The notes beneath the pieces are model-generated. The model made no database searches, had not been told where the DNA came from, and saw only the letters and a program-made list of their open reading frames with translations. Shown piece after piece: positions 44,789 to 55,611 of a DNA stretch of 64,000 nucleotides (position 1 is its first letter; each line of letters starts with the position of its first letter). Where the stretch lies: the NCBI RefSeq assembly GCF_001429245.1, contig NZ_LMJE01000001.1, positions 1,186,309 to 1,250,308 of the forward strand. Reading direction: 5' to 3'. Source of the DNA: Rhizobium sp. Root274 (GTDB lineage Bacteria > Pseudomonadota > Alphaproteobacteria > Rhizobiales > Rhizobiaceae). Both the position numbers and the translations under genes were made by a program.

Positions 44789-47566
44789 TCACTCCGCCTG
44801 CTTCTTGAGGAGAAGGGTGCCGGCCGTCAGAAGCACGGGACCGACGATCGCGAGCGCGACAAGCGGCGTGCCGAGGTCGGCAAAGCCCAGCGCTTTCGAG
44901 AAGACACCACGGGAGATCGTGACGAAGTGACTTGCGGGGTAGATCTGGCCGATCAAGGCACCAGCGCCCTGCAGTGCCGAGACCGGCGACATCATGCCGG
45001 AGAACTGCACGGCCGGGATGATGGTGAGCAAGGTGGTGCCGAAGATCGCGGCGATCTGGCTCTTCATGAAGCTCGACAAAAGCAGGCCGAGCGCCGTGGA
45101 GGCAAAGACATACAGGAATGCACCTAGAGCCAGCGCCCAGAAGTTGCCAGTCAGCGGCACCCGGAAGGCGAAAACGGCGAAGGCCGTCAGCATCAGGAAA
45201 TTGAGGCAGGCGATCGCGAGATAGGGGATCTGCTTGCCGAGCAAAAATTCGAGCCGGGTCACGGGTGTCACGTAGAAATTGGTGATCGAGCCGAGCTCCT
45301 TTTCGCGCACCACGCTGAGCACCGAAAGCATGGCGGGGATCAGCATCAGGAGCAGCGGGATGACCGCGGGCACCATGGCAACCAGGCTTTCGACACCTGG
45401 ATTGTATCGATAGCGCAGTTCCAGACCGAAGCGACCCGATGCAGCCGCATCGCCGTAGAGCTCCCGCGCCTTGCGGGTGAGCCAGCCTGCATGCATGCCC
45501 TGCACGTAACCCGACACGGTTTCCGCGCGCATCGGCATCGCGCCGTCGATCCAGGCGCCGATCTCGACCGGCTCCCCTCCCCGCTGCAAATTCCGTCCGA
45601 AGCCCGAGGGAATTTCGATCGCGAGACTGATCTCGCCGGAGCGCATTCGGCGATCGAGATCGGCATAGTCGGTAATCGGCGGTCGCTCGATGAAATAGCG
45701 GGAGCCGGAGATCTCGGCGATGTATTCGCGGCTCAACACCGTGTCGTCGCGGTCGAGGGCGGCAAAAGTGAGGTTCTCGACGTCGAGGTTGATGCCGTAG
45801 CCGATGACGAACATCAGGATGAGGCTTCCCACCATGGCAAGCGTCGCCCGGATCGGGTCCCGGCGCAGTTCCAGCGCTTCGCGGCGGCTGAAAGCCAGGA
45901 GACGGCGACGGTCGATGAACCCGCGCTGTCGCGGTCGGGTTGGAACCGGAGCGGGTGCTGGCTCGGGGGCCTCGGGCTCGTCTGCAACAGCGGCCGCAGT
46001 TGCATTTACGCCGATCGCCTCTTCCAGATAACCGATGAAGGCTTCATCCAGGCTCGATGCCGCCCGGCTCGCCACGATCGCTTTGGGCGTATCCGTCACC
46101 AGCACGCGGCCGGCATGCATAAGTGAAATCCGGTCGCAGAGCTCCGCCTCGTTCATGAAATGGGTCGAGACGAAGATCGTAACATTGTCGCGCCGAGACA
46201 GGTCGGCCAGCAGTTGCCAGAAGTCATCGCGGGCAATGGGATCGACGCCGGAAGTGGGTTCATCGAGAATCAGGATGTCCGGCTTGTGGATCAGGGCGAC
46301 GGCGAGAGACAATCTCTGGCGCATGCCAAGCGGCAGGCTGTCAGGCAGGTCATCGAGTGCTGTCGCCAGGCCGAAACGCTTGGTGAGCTCCTCGATACGC
46401 GGAGCGATCTCGGCTTCCGCCATGCTGAAGAGACGGCCATGCAGTTCGAGGTTCTGCCGCACCGTCAGCTCGCCATAAAGCGAGAAGGCTTGGCTCATAT
46501 AGCCGACGCGTCGTCGGATGCCGATATCCTTGGGGTCGACCGCACGGCCGAAAACCTCTGCCTTGCCTTCACTTGCCGCAAGCAGGCCTGTCAGCATTTT
46601 CATCGTCGTCGTCTTGCCGCAGCCGTTCGATCCGAGGAAGCCGAAGATCTCGCCCTTCGGAATGTCGAAACTCACCCTGTCGACGGCGGTAAAATCGCCA
46701 AAGCGCATGGTGAGCCCTTCGGCCCGTATCGCGGTTTCCGCTGCCGCTCCGTCGATCCTTGCCGGGATCGCCAGCGTCCTGTGCTGCCGACGCTTTTCTT
46801 CCGGCAGGAGCGCGATAAAGGCAGCGTCGAGATTGTCGGTCGCTGTCGTCTCGAGCAGGTCCGTCGGCGAGCCGGAGGCAAGTACCGAGCCTTCATCCAT
46901 TGCAACCAGCCAGTCGAAGCTCGCTGCCTCTTCCATATAGGCCGTGGCGACGATCACGCTCATGCCGGGCCGCCTTGTGCGGATCTCGTCGATGAGCTGC
47001 CAGAACTGACGCCGTGACAGAGGATCCACGCCCGTCGTGGGCTCGTCGAGGATCAGCAGGTCCGGATCATGAATAAGCGCGCAGCAGAGGCCCAGCTTCT
47101 GCTTCATGCCGCCGGAAAGCTTGCCGGCCGGCCGGTCCGCGAAAGGCGAAAGTCCGGTCGCCTGCAGGAGGGTGCGGATGCGTCGCTCCCGTTCCGTCCG
47201 GTCCTGGCCGAAGATGCGTCCGAAGAACTCGATGTTCTCGTAGACGGACAGGGTCGGGTAAAGGTTCTTGCCCAGACCCTGCGGCATGTAGGCGATGCGC
47301 GGGCAATTCAGGCGGCGGTGGCGGGAACTGGCCATGTCGCCTCCCAGCACCTCGACCCCTCCCTCCTGAATGACGCGCGCTCCGGCGATGAGCGAGAGCA
47401 AGCTGGACTTGCCGACACCGTCAGGACCGATCAGGCCGACCATGACGCCGGCCGGGAGATCCAGTGACACCGATTTCAGCGCGCGTGTCTTGCCATAGCT
47501 GAGGCCGACACCTTCCATGCGCACCACCGAAGCCGGCGATGGATTGTCGCGGGCGGAAGCGTCCAT
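44789..47566 (-). CDS. Fused ATPase-ATPase-permease ABC protein (RbbA-like)
   Basis: The protein has 925 residues and two complete nucleotide-binding domains. The first (about 12-235) has [13 protein letters not shown] and [12 protein letters not shown]. The second (about 275-490) has [29 protein letters not shown] and [16 protein letters not shown]. An Ala/Pro-rich linker leads to a C-terminal ABC-2 permease with [18 protein letters not shown] and [30 protein letters not shown]. The arrangement is that of RbbA/YhiH. With the HlyD-type and YhhJ-like neighbours it forms a three-gene export system; its cargo is unknown. Confidence 0.9.
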   Translation of the reverse strand: MDASARDNPSPASVVRMEGVGLSYGKTRALKSVSLDLPAGVMVGLIGPDGVGKSSLLSLIAGARVIQEGGVEVLGGDMASSRHRRLNCPRIAYMPQGLGKNLYPTLSVYENIEFFGRIFGQDRTERERRIRTLLQATGLSPFADRPAGKLSGGMKQKLGLCCALIHDPDLLILDEPTTGVDPLSRRQFWQLIDEIRTRRPGMSVIVATAYMEEAASFDWLVAMDEGSVLASGSPTDLLETTATDNLDAAFIALLPEEKRRQHRTLAIPARIDGAAAETAIRAEGLTMRFGDFTAVDRVSFDIPKGEIFGFLGSNGCGKTTTMKMLTGLLAASEGKAEVFGRAVDPKDIGIRRRVGYMSQAFSLYGELTVRQNLELHGRLFSMAEAEIAPRIEELTKRFGLATALDDLPDSLPLGMRQRLSLAVALIHKPDILILDEPTSGVDPIARDDFWQLLADLSRRDNVTIFVSTHFMNEAELCDRISLMHAGRVLVTDTPKAIVASRAASSLDEAFIGYLEEAIGVNATAAAVADEPEAPEPAPAPVPTRPRQRGFIDRRRLLAFSRREALELRRDPIRATLAMVGSLILMFVIGYGINLDVENLTFAALDRDDTVLSREYIAEISGSRYFIERPPITDYADLDRRMRSGEISLAIEIPSGFGRNLQRGGEPVEIGAWIDGAMPMRAETVSGYVQGMHAGWLTRKARELYGDAAASGRFGLELRYRYNPGVESLVAMVPAVIPLLLMLIPAMLSVLSVVREKELGSITNFYVTPVTRLEFLLGKQIPYLAIACLNFLMLTAFAVFAFRVPLTGNFWALALGAFLYVFASTALGLLLSSFMKSQIAAIFGTTLLTIIPAVQFSGMMSPVSALQGAGALIGQIYPASHFVTISRGVFSKALGFADLGTPLVALAIVGPVLLTAGTLLLKKQAE

Positions 47567-47567
47567 G

Positions 47568-48638
47568 TCACTTCACCAGCGTGCTGGTCAGGCTTTCGGG
47601 CCAGGGAGCCTGGGGATCAAGATTGACATAGGCCATGCCCGGAAGCCCGGTCTTCACCTGGTGGATGTATTTTTTCAAAAGTTCTTTCGGGATCGCCGCC
47701 TTGACCCTGAACATCAGCTTCTGGCGCTCCTCCTCGGTTTCCACCGTCTTGGGCGTGAACTGGGCAACATCGGCCACGAAGCTGACCTCAGCCGGGATCG
47801 TGTAATTGGGAACGGCGTCGAGAACGATCCGGGCTTCGCTGCCAAGGGCGATCTGCCCAACCTGCAGGGTGGGGAGAAAGAAGGACATATAGACATCGGC
47901 AAGGTCCACCATGTTCAAGACGCGGCCACCGGCGGCCAAAACCTCACCCGGCTGCGCCACGCGGTACTGGACCCGGCCGTCGCGGGGCGCGCGCAGTGTA
48001 CTGTCGGCGATATCGGCATTGACCTTTTCGATCGCGGCCGTCGCCACGTCGATCGCCGCTTCGGCATCAACGATCTGGGCCCTGGCCGCGCCGATCGCGG
48101 CATCGGAAGCAGCAACCTGTGCTCTGGCTGCAGCAAGTGCCGCCTTCGCGCTTGCAACGTTTGCTCGATCATCATCCACCGTCTGCTGGCTGGTGGTGTT
48201 GCTCTCGATCATCCGTTCGGCGCGTGCGAGCTTGATCGTGGCCGCATCGAGTTGCGCGTTGCGCTGGTCGACGGTTGCGAGCGCCGCCGCGCGTTCGGCT
48301 TCGCGCTGCGCCACCAGGCTCTTTGCAGTTTCGACGCCGATCTCAGCCCGGCGCCGCTCGGCCTCCGCCTGGCGAAGTCCCGCCTGCAATTGATCCGTGT
48401 CCATTTCGGCCAGAACCTGGCCTGCCGTGACGAAGTCCCCTTCGCCGACCAGGATTTCCTTCACCCGGCCGCCGCTCTTTGCCGAGATGTCGACTTCGAC
48501 AGCCTCGATACGGCCATTGCCGCTGGCGATATGATCCGGGAGACCGTCACCCGCATAGGTTTTCCAGCCGTAATAGGCACCGCCCGCCACCAGGAGGACC
48601 AGCACTGCGGCCAGCAGGCCGCCCTGTCGCTTCGCCAT
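47568..48638 (-). CDS. HlyD-family periplasmic adaptor (YhiI-like)
   Basis: The protein is 356 residues from the ATG at 48638 (GGAGAG upstream). It has an N-terminal membrane anchor ([22 protein letters not shown]), a lipoyl half ([33 protein letters not shown]), a long Ala/Glu coiled coil (about 75-185) and then [20 protein letters not shown]. This is a membrane-fusion protein linking inner membrane transporters to the outer membrane. One base separates its stop from the RbbA-like start. It heads the operon. Confidence 0.9.
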   Translation of the reverse strand: MAKRQGGLLAAVLVLLVAGGAYYGWKTYAGDGLPDHIASGNGRIEAVEVDISAKSGGRVKEILVGEGDFVTAGQVLAEMDTDQLQAGLRQAEAERRRAEIGVETAKSLVAQREAERAAALATVDQRNAQLDAATIKLARAERMIESNTTSQQTVDDDRANVASAKAALAAARAQVAASDAAIGAARAQIVDAEAAIDVATAAIEKVNADIADSTLRAPRDGRVQYRVAQPGEVLAAGGRVLNMVDLADVYMSFFLPTLQVGQIALGSEARIVLDAVPNYTIPAEVSFVADVAQFTPKTVETEEERQKLMFRVKAAIPKELLKKYIHQVKTGLPGMAYVNLDPQAPWPESLTSTLVK

Positions 48639-48821
48639 GTCATCTCTCCGCACCATCCAGCAGACATGGCCGCGGAAACGGCCATGTTCCTGCAGGCAGT
48701 GTTACGACTGCAGCGCAGCAATGATCTTGATTCAAATCAAGAAAGGGCCAGCAGTCGCCGCGGTTTCAGGCGGCTGGCTTCAAAAGCGACTGCTCGGCGC
48801 ACAAGCTGTGGGGAGCGGGGA

Positions 48822-49850
48822 TCAGAAGCCGATGGCGAGCCGACGCAGATCCTTGATGTCGGGAGCTGCCATCGATTCGAGATGCCGCTCCCAGGCGAGC
48901 GCCGTTGAGACGATCACGTCAAGGTCGTCGTGCCGAGGCTGCCAGTCGAGGACAGTGCGTGCGAGCGTTGAATCGGCGACCACCAGACCAGCGTCGCCCG
49001 GACGGCGGTCGACGTAATCGACGGCGAAAGTCTGGTTGGTCGCGCGGCGCACCGCCTCGATGATATCGAGCACGGAATAGCCACGGCCATAACCGCAATT
49101 GGCAACCAAAGGACCGCCACCCTTGCGCAGGTAGCAAAGCGCCCGCAGATGCGCATCAACGAGATCGTTGACGTGGATGTAGTCGCGTACACCGGTACCG
49201 TCGGGCGTCTCGTAATCCGTGCCGAAGACCGACATGGACTTGCGGCGGCCAAGGGCTGCCTCGCAGGCGACCTTGAGAAGATGGGTGGCGCCGACAGCCG
49301 AATTGCCGGCGCGGCCTTTCACATCGGCACCGGCCACGTTGAAATAGCGCAGCGCGACGTAGTTCAGGCCATGGGCCCGCGCCGTGTCCCGGAGCATCAT
49401 TTCGCTCATCAGCTTCGACTGGCCATACGGCGTTTCGGGGCGCAGCGGCGCATCTTCGCGGATGGGCTGAGCGTTCTCAGGTGTGCCATAGACGGCCGCC
49501 GTCGAGGAAAAGATCACCTTGTCGATCCCAGCCTTCACGGCAGCGGTCAACAGGCGATGGGTATTACCGGTGTTGTTTTCGTAATAGCCGAGAGGATCCG
49601 CAATCGAGTCCGGCACGACGATCGAGCCGGCGAAATGGATGATCGCCTCGATGTCGTTCTCCGCGAAGACATGCTTCAGGACTGAAGGCTTGCCAATGTC
49701 GCCGAGATAGAAGCGCGCCTGCGGCGCAACGGCCCAGCGGAAACCAGTCGAGAGTCGATCGACGACCACGACTTCTTCGCCCGCTTCGAGCAAAGCCCAG
49801 ACCATGTGGCTGCCAATATAACCGGCTCCGCCCGTGACCAAGATCGCCAT
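48822..49850 (-). CDS. galE: UDP-glucose 4-epimerase
   Basis: The protein has 342 residues. It has the NAD site TGGAGYIGSHMVWALLEAG, HFAGSIVVPDS, the catalytic Ser-x-Tyr-xxx-Lys (SSTAAVYGTPENAQPI and TPYGQSKLMSE), RYFNVAGAD, and TPDGTGVRDYIHVNDL. It interconverts UDP-glucose and UDP-galactose for surface polysaccharides; in rhizobia this gene is often called exoB. It stands alone with 165 and 175 bp gaps on either side. Confidence 0.93.
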   Translation of the reverse strand: MAILVTGGAGYIGSHMVWALLEAGEEVVVVDRLSTGFRWAVAPQARFYLGDIGKPSVLKHVFAENDIEAIIHFAGSIVVPDSIADPLGYYENNTGNTHRLLTAAVKAGIDKVIFSSTAAVYGTPENAQPIREDAPLRPETPYGQSKLMSEMMLRDTARAHGLNYVALRYFNVAGADVKGRAGNSAVGATHLLKVACEAALGRRKSMSVFGTDYETPDGTGVRDYIHVNDLVDAHLRALCYLRKGGGPLVANCGYGRGYSVLDIIEAVRRATNQTFAVDYVDRRPGDAGLVVADSTLARTVLDWQPRHDDLDVIVSTALAWERHLESMAAPDIKDLRRLAIGF

Positions 49851-50025
49851 GATTTTCTTCCCGCAGTTTCTTATTGGGAAGACAGGAACACGAACGACCT
49901 TTCCGAGTGCTTATCAATCGGCGTCAAGCGATTGAAACTCATTGCATTTTACGAGCTTTGCTGAAGACCGCGTCAACAGATTCACTCGCATTTTATGCAA
50001 TTTCAACCGCGTCCCATGCGAAAGC

Positions 50026-51195
50026 CTAGAGAGCCCTGATGAAGCCGGCCAGTCGCTCCGCCGCGTCCTCGATCTGCGCGGGATTGCGCAGGAAGCAGGC
50101 ACGCAGAAATGGCAGCCCACCCTCGCCAAAAGCCGTTCCCGGCGCAAGGCCGACCCCGGTCTTGTCGACGATGTCGAGGGCTGCCTGGCGGCTGTCGGTG
50201 ATGCCGTCGATCTTGAGGAAAGCGTAGAGCGCACCTTCCGGCTTCAGAGTCTCGACCCGGTTGGTGGCAGTGAGCGTGTCGCAGAGGATATCGCGGGACT
50301 TCGTCGCGCGGGCGATGTTCTCACGGACGAAATCGTCACCGTCGTCGAGCGCGACCACAGCGCCGCGCTGCATGAATTGGGCGACCCCGGACGTCGAATA
50401 TTGAATGAGATTTTCCAGCACTTGTCCCAGTTCCGGCGGAGCCACGATCCACCCGACACGCCAGCCGGTCATCGACCAGTTTTTCGAGAAGGAATTGGCG
50501 AAGATCACTCGGTCGCCCTCTTCCATCACATCAAGGAAAGAAGGTGCCCGCGTCGCACCGCCGTAATAATAGAGCGCGTAGATCTCGTCGGCGAGGATCC
50601 AGATGCCGTGGCGCCTAGCAATCTCCAGGATCGCCTTCAAGTCTTCGCGGGTAGCAGTCCAACCGGTCGGGTTCGACGGAGTATTGATGAAGAGAGCCCG
50701 GGTCTTCGGCGTGATCGTCTTTTCGAGCCGGTCGAGATCGAGCATCCAGCGGCCATCGGCGAAATCCAGCGGCAGGCCGACCGATTTGCCGCCGGCGAGA
50801 TCGATGGCGGCAACGATGTTCGGCCAGCAGGGCGAAAGATAGATCATCTCGTCGCCGGGCGAGGTGAGCGCCTGAACGGCAAGCGCAATCGCCTGCATGC
50901 CTGAGCCGGTCGCGTAAAAATGCTCGGCTGGAAGATCGACGGAAAAGTGGCGCTGGTAATAGCGTGACAGGGCCTGGCGGATTTCCGGAATGCCGCGCTG
51001 CCAGGTGTAGAAGGTCTCGCCGCCGAGAAGTGCTTCGCTGGCCGCGCGGTTGATGAAATCCGGGGTCGGCAAATCGCCCTCACCGGCCCAAAGCGGCAGA
51101 AGGCCATCGCGACCCCGCGCGTAATTGATGATTTCGACAATCCCGCTTTCCGGGGCTGCGAGGGCGCGCGGGCTCAGGCTTTCCAGCAAAGACAT
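50026..51195 (-). CDS. Class I/II PLP aminotransferase
   Basis: The protein is 389 residues of the AspC-like fold. It has SGIVEIINYARGRDGLLPLWAGEGDLPTPDFI, GSGMQAIALAVQALTSPGDE, NTPSNPTGWTATREDL, LADEIYALYYY and the PLP Lys in FANSFSKNWSMTGWRVGW. Substrate cannot be set; members of this subgroup use aspartate, aromatic or branched substrates. It is not in an operon. Confidence 0.88.
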   Translation of the reverse strand: MSLLESLSPRALAAPESGIVEIINYARGRDGLLPLWAGEGDLPTPDFINRAASEALLGGETFYTWQRGIPEIRQALSRYYQRHFSVDLPAEHFYATGSGMQAIALAVQALTSPGDEMIYLSPCWPNIVAAIDLAGGKSVGLPLDFADGRWMLDLDRLEKTITPKTRALFINTPSNPTGWTATREDLKAILEIARRHGIWILADEIYALYYYGGATRAPSFLDVMEEGDRVIFANSFSKNWSMTGWRVGWIVAPPELGQVLENLIQYSTSGVAQFMQRGAVVALDDGDDFVRENIARATKSRDILCDTLTATNRVETLKPEGALYAFLKIDGITDSRQAALDIVDKTGVGLAPGTAFGEGGLPFLRACFLRNPAQIEDAAERLAGFIRAL

Positions 51196-51333
51196 GCGGT
51201 GGGCTCTCCTTCGTTCTGAGTGCCCTGTCTAGCTGATGCGCCACAGAAAATCCCATGATTTTCCGTGAGGAAGGGATCGATACGGCTGATGGATGGCTGC
51301 GGCGGCATGCAAGGATGACCGCAGCCAAAGCCT

Positions 51334-51759
51334 TCAGCGGGTTTTCAAAAGGTCGCGGATCTCGGTCAGCAGCTGGATATCGGCCGGAGGCGGCGCTGCT
51401 TCGGTTGCCTTCTGCTCTTCCTTTTCCATCGACTTGCGGATCGTGTTCACGCCCTTGACCATCAGGAAGATAATCCAGGCCAGGATCAGGAAATTAATGA
51501 CCACGGTGATGAAGTTGCCATAGGCGAAGACGGCACCCTGTTCGCGGGCGGCGGTAAGCGACGTCGCCGTAACCTTGCTGCTCAGGGGCAGGAAGTAGTT
51601 GGAAAAATCGAAGCCACCGAAGACCACGCCGACCACCGGCATGACGATGTCCTGAACGAGCGAATTGACGATCAGGCCGAAGGCCCCGCCGATGATGACG
51701 CCGACCGCAAGGTCCATGACGTTGCCGCGCGCAATGAATGTCTTGAATTCGTTCAGCAT
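51334..51759 (-). CDS. mscL: Large-conductance mechanosensitive channel
   Basis: The 141-residue protein has the MscL N-terminal amphipathic helix and TM1 pore ([20 protein letters not shown] then [19 protein letters not shown]). A periplasmic loop follows, then TM2 ([25 protein letters not shown]) and a charged C-terminal helix ([10 protein letters not shown]). It is an emergency valve on hypo-osmotic shock. Confidence 0.95.
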   Translation of the reverse strand: MLNEFKTFIARGNVMDLAVGVIIGGAFGLIVNSLVQDIVMPVVGVVFGGFDFSNYFLPLSSKVTATSLTAAREQGAVFAYGNFITVVINFLILAWIIFLMVKGVNTIRKSMEKEEQKATEAAPPPADIQLLTEIRDLLKTR

Positions 51760-51954
51760 ACCCCTGCTCCTTTGTCATGCTATCCACCGCCGTCCCGGGC
51801 AGTGCCTGTTATCGTTAACGAAAATCAATTCATTCGGAAATGGTGATTTTTGCTTCGCGCCGGATTCTCTTCGACTTAAGATCAAGACACCGAGCGATTT
51901 CAAAATACGCAGACATCCCCTAGAGTTCCCCAGGGGTGCGATGAGGAGGAAAGC

Positions 51955-54900
51955 GTGCTTCCTGGCTGGATCATCGTTGTCGCGGCGCTCGGCTATCTGC
52001 TGTTCCTGTTTGCGGTGGCGAGCTATGGCGACCGCAAATCGAAGATCAACGGTGTTCCGGCCGGTGGCCGGCCGATGGTCTATGCGCTGAGCCTTGCCGT
52101 CTACTGCACGTCCTGGACCTATTTTGGCGGCGTGGGACTTGCTGCCGAGCACGGGCTGGAATTCATGGCGATCTATATCGGGCCCATCCTGATGTATACG
52201 CTCGGAATGCCGATCCTTCGGCGCATCATCAATCTCGCCAAGACCGAAAAGATCACCTCGGGCGCGGACTTCGTGGCTGCCCGTTACGGCAAGAACCCTA
52301 TTGTCGGCCTCTTGGTCACGATCATCTACCTTGTCGGGATCATCCCCTATATCGCGCTCCAGCTGAAGGCCGTATCCAGTTCGGTCGCCGCCGTCATGGA
52401 CCCATCGGCCTATGGAATCGGCACGGGCAATCTCTATTTCATCGATCTGCCGCTGATCGTCGCCTTCCTCCTCGCCTGCTTCGCCGTGGTCTTCGGTACG
52501 CGGCACACGGATGCAACAGAGCATCAGGACGGCCTGATCCTGGCGATTGCGATGGAGTCGGTGGTCAAGCTGGTCGCATTCTGGACGCTCGGCATTTTCG
52601 TGGTGTTCACGCTCTATGACGGACCGGCGGATCTCTGGCAGAAAGCGACCGAAAGCCCTGCCGTCATGGCGGCCCTGTCACACCAGACGCCCGCCAGCCG
52701 CTGGATCCTGCTGATCCTTCTTTCGGCCTTTGCCATCATCATGCTGCCACGGCAGTTCCATGTGACGGTGGTCGAGAACCGCACGCCGCGCGAGCTGAAG
52801 CTCGCCGGCATCCTGATGCCGATCTATCTGATCGCCATCAACATCTTCGTCCTGCCGGCCGCGATCGGCGGGGTGTTAACGTTCGGGGGCGGAGGTGATG
52901 CCGATCTTTACGTGCTGTCGCTGCCGCTTGAAGCGGGCAATGGGCTGGTGACCCTGATCACCTTCATCGGCGGTTTCTCTGCGGCGACCGCGATGGTCAT
53001 CGTTGCCTCGGTCGCGCTTGCCATCATGATTTCCAATGACATGGTGCTGCCGATCTTCCTGCGTCAACGCCTGCTCGGACGACCGAGCCAGCGCGAGGAT
53101 TTTGCCAAGACGCTTTTGCATATCCGCCGCACGGCCATCTTCGGCGTGCTTTTTCTCGGCTATGTCTATTTCCGTTCGGCAGACAACACGACAGGGCTTG
53201 CCAAGATCGGCCTTCTCTCCTTCGCCGCCATCGCCCAGATCGCGCCGGCGATGTTCGGCGGCTTGATCTGGAGACGGGCCAATGCGCGAGGGGCAATCGC
53301 CGGTCTGACAACCGGTTTTCTCGTCTGGGCCTATCTTCTCTTCCTGCCGAGCCTCGGTGCCACCGATCATTCCTGGATCGCGTCCAGCATGCTGGGCTTT
53401 CTGCTGCCGGGTCTCTCGATGTTCGAGGCGCAATATGCCGACCCGCTGGTCAATGCGACGATCTTCAGCCTGCTGGTCAACACGCTCGCCTTCGTCATCG
53501 GATCCCTCAGCCGCAATCCGCGCCCGGTCGAGCGCATCCAGTCGGCGATCTTCATCAAGCGACAGCCTCGCTCCAACTTTGCCACGCGCGGTTGGAAGAC
53601 CAGCGTCGCGGTCGGCGATCTGAAGGCCGCAATCGCGCGCTATCTCGGCAATGAGAGAATGGAGCGTTCCTTCCGATCTTACGAACAGGCGGCGGGTCGG
53701 AAGCTGGCGGACGATAGCCCCGCCGACATGGCCTTCATCCATTTCTCCGAACAGCTTCTCGGCAGCGCAATCGGCTCGTCCTCGGCCCGTCTCGTTTTGT
53801 CGCTCATCCTGCAGAAGGCGGAGGACCCGTCTGCCGACACGGTATGGCTACTCGATCAGGCATCGGAAGCACTCCAATATAATCAGGACATGCTGCAGAC
53901 GGCGCTTGCACAGATGGAACAGGGTATCGCCGTCTTCGACGCATCGGATCGACTGACCATCTGGAACCGTCGTTTCCGCATTCTCCTGGATCTGCCGGAG
54001 CATGTTGGTCAGGTCGGCTTTCCCCTTGCCGACATGATTGCCATCCTCGCCCAACGCGGCGACGTGGCGGCATCGGATGTCGCGACCGTTATCCATGGAT
54101 TTCACCAGTTCGACCATCCGTTCCAGATGGTGCTTTCCGGTGGCCAAAGGATCATCGAAGTGCGCTGCAACCTGATGCCCGACCAAGGGCTGGTCGCGAC
54201 GTTCAGCGACATTACCGCCCGGGTCGAGGCCGATCAGGCGCTGAAACAGGCAAACGAGACGCTGGAGCAACGGGTGAGTGAGCGCACCGCAGAGCTTACC
54301 CGGGTCAACCATGCCCTGGCCGAGGCGCGGGCAGCGGCCGATGAAGCCAATATCGGCAAGACCCGATTCTTTGCCGCCGCCGGCCACGACATCCTGCAGC
54401 CGCTGAATGCGGCTCGCCTCTATTCGTCTTCCCTTGTCGAACGGCTGGGAGATTCGGAAGATAGCGCTCTGGTTGAGAACATCGATTCAGCGCTGGAATC
54501 GGTCGAAAGCATTCTCGGCGCGGTTCTCGACATCTCCAGGCTCGATACCGGCGCGATGAAGCCGCGTTTTTCCACCGTGCCGCTCAATGGTCTTTTGCAG
54601 AAAATCGAAACGGACTTTGCGCCCATGGCGCGCGAGAAGAACCTCAAGCTCGTGGTGATGCCGACCAAATTCTCCGTGAGGTCGGACCCGACCCTGTTGC
54701 GCCGGCTGATCCAGAACCTGGTGTCGAACGCGATCAAATACACACCGGCGGGTCGTATCGTGGTCGGCGCGCGGCGTCAGGGCGACAAGGTGGTGATCCA
54801 GGTGACCGATTCCGGCATCGGTATTCCCTCGTCCAAGTTCCGGACCGTTTTCAAGGAGTTTGCCCGGCTTGAAGAAGGCATGCGCACCGCGTCCGGCCTC

Positions 54901-55461
54901 GGCCTTGGCCTCTCGATTGTCGACCGCATCGCGCGGGTGCTGCACCATCCAGTGGAACTGGCGTCCAAGCCCGGCAAGGGCACGACTTTCAAGGTGGTGA
55001 TGCCGATGGACGTGGCGAAGCCTGCCTCGGACGGCGTGGTGAAACTGGCGCCCGAGGGCCGTGCCACCCCCTCGCTGCAGGGCTTCCGGGTGCTGTGCAT
55101 CGACAACGAACCAACGATCCTCGAGGGCATGCAGCTGCTGATCTCCGGCTGGGGCTGCGAGGTCAGTTGCGCAGGCTCGATCGCCGAAATGGATGCGCTG
55201 CTGGAGAAGAGTCCCTCTCCCGATCTCGTCATTGCCGACTACCATCTTGGCGATGGCAGCGGGATCGGGGCAATCCTGCGTTTGCGCGCGCTGACCAAGG
55301 CGGACATGCCGGCACTGCTCATCACTGCCGATCGATCGGCAGAGGTGCGCGCTGAAGCCGAACGCCACGCCATCACGCTGCAGCACAAGCCGGTGCGCCC
55401 CGCTGCTCTCCGGGCCTTCATGACGCAGGTCTCCTCGCAACGCAGGGCGGCGGCGGAATAG
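51955..55461 (+). CDS. SSF-fused hybrid sensor histidine kinase
   Basis: The protein is 1168 residues from the GTG at 51955 (GAGGAGGAAA upstream). Residues 1-540 form a sodium:solute-symporter-like membrane domain of about 13 helices (SLAVYCTSWTYFGGVGLAAEHGL, YIALQLKAVSSSV). A PAS-type stretch (about 640-760, LEQMEQGIAVFDASDRLTIWNRRF in part) and a coiled coil follow. HisKA has H811 in AAGHDILQPLNAARLY, the HATPase has LVSNAIKYTPAGR and LGLGLSIVDRI, and a C-terminal receiver has phospho-Asp D1095 in VIADYHLGDGSG. This is the CbrA/NahK-like architecture. No partner regulator is adjacent, and the ligand is unknown. Confidence 0.9.
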   Translation: MLPGWIIVVAALGYLLFLFAVASYGDRKSKINGVPAGGRPMVYALSLAVYCTSWTYFGGVGLAAEHGLEFMAIYIGPILMYTLGMPILRRIINLAKTEKITSGADFVAARYGKNPIVGLLVTIIYLVGIIPYIALQLKAVSSSVAAVMDPSAYGIGTGNLYFIDLPLIVAFLLACFAVVFGTRHTDATEHQDGLILAIAMESVVKLVAFWTLGIFVVFTLYDGPADLWQKATESPAVMAALSHQTPASRWILLILLSAFAIIMLPRQFHVTVVENRTPRELKLAGILMPIYLIAINIFVLPAAIGGVLTFGGGGDADLYVLSLPLEAGNGLVTLITFIGGFSAATAMVIVASVALAIMISNDMVLPIFLRQRLLGRPSQREDFAKTLLHIRRTAIFGVLFLGYVYFRSADNTTGLAKIGLLSFAAIAQIAPAMFGGLIWRRANARGAIAGLTTGFLVWAYLLFLPSLGATDHSWIASSMLGFLLPGLSMFEAQYADPLVNATIFSLLVNTLAFVIGSLSRNPRPVERIQSAIFIKRQPRSNFATRGWKTSVAVGDLKAAIARYLGNERMERSFRSYEQAAGRKLADDSPADMAFIHFSEQLLGSAIGSSSARLVLSLILQKAEDPSADTVWLLDQASEALQYNQDMLQTALAQMEQGIAVFDASDRLTIWNRRFRILLDLPEHVGQVGFPLADMIAILAQRGDVAASDVATVIHGFHQFDHPFQMVLSGGQRIIEVRCNLMPDQGLVATFSDITARVEADQALKQANETLEQRVSERTAELTRVNHALAEARAAADEANIGKTRFFAAAGHDILQPLNAARLYSSSLVERLGDSEDSALVENIDSALESVESILGAVLDISRLDTGAMKPRFSTVPLNGLLQKIETDFAPMAREKNLKLVVMPTKFSVRSDPTLLRRLIQNLVSNAIKYTPAGRIVVGARRQGDKVVIQVTDSGIGIPSSKFRTVFKEFARLEEGMRTASGLGLGLSIVDRIARVLHHPVELASKPGKGTTFKVVMPMDVAKPASDGVVKLAPEGRATPSLQGFRVLCIDNEPTILEGMQLLISGWGCEVSCAGSIAEMDALLEKSPSPDLVIADYHLGDGSGIGAILRLRALTKADMPALLITADRSAEVRAEAERHAITLQHKPVRPAALRAFMTQVSSQRRAAAE

Positions 55462-55611
55462 GCTGCCGCTTTTGCGGACAAAAGGAACCATAGGTCCCGT
55501 GCGTCGCCACACCTGGCGTCCCTCTTACCTTCGCCTTCCGGAGAATAGCAGAGGGCAGCAAAGCTCACTATGGTGGGGTGACCCGACGCAGCAGGGAGGG
55601 CTGACGAAGGC

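Noticed and set aside
55484..55508. GGAAC before the metallophosphoesterase gene
   Set aside because: Positions 16-19 bases on read CGCC/CA with no TT, so the -10 part is missing.
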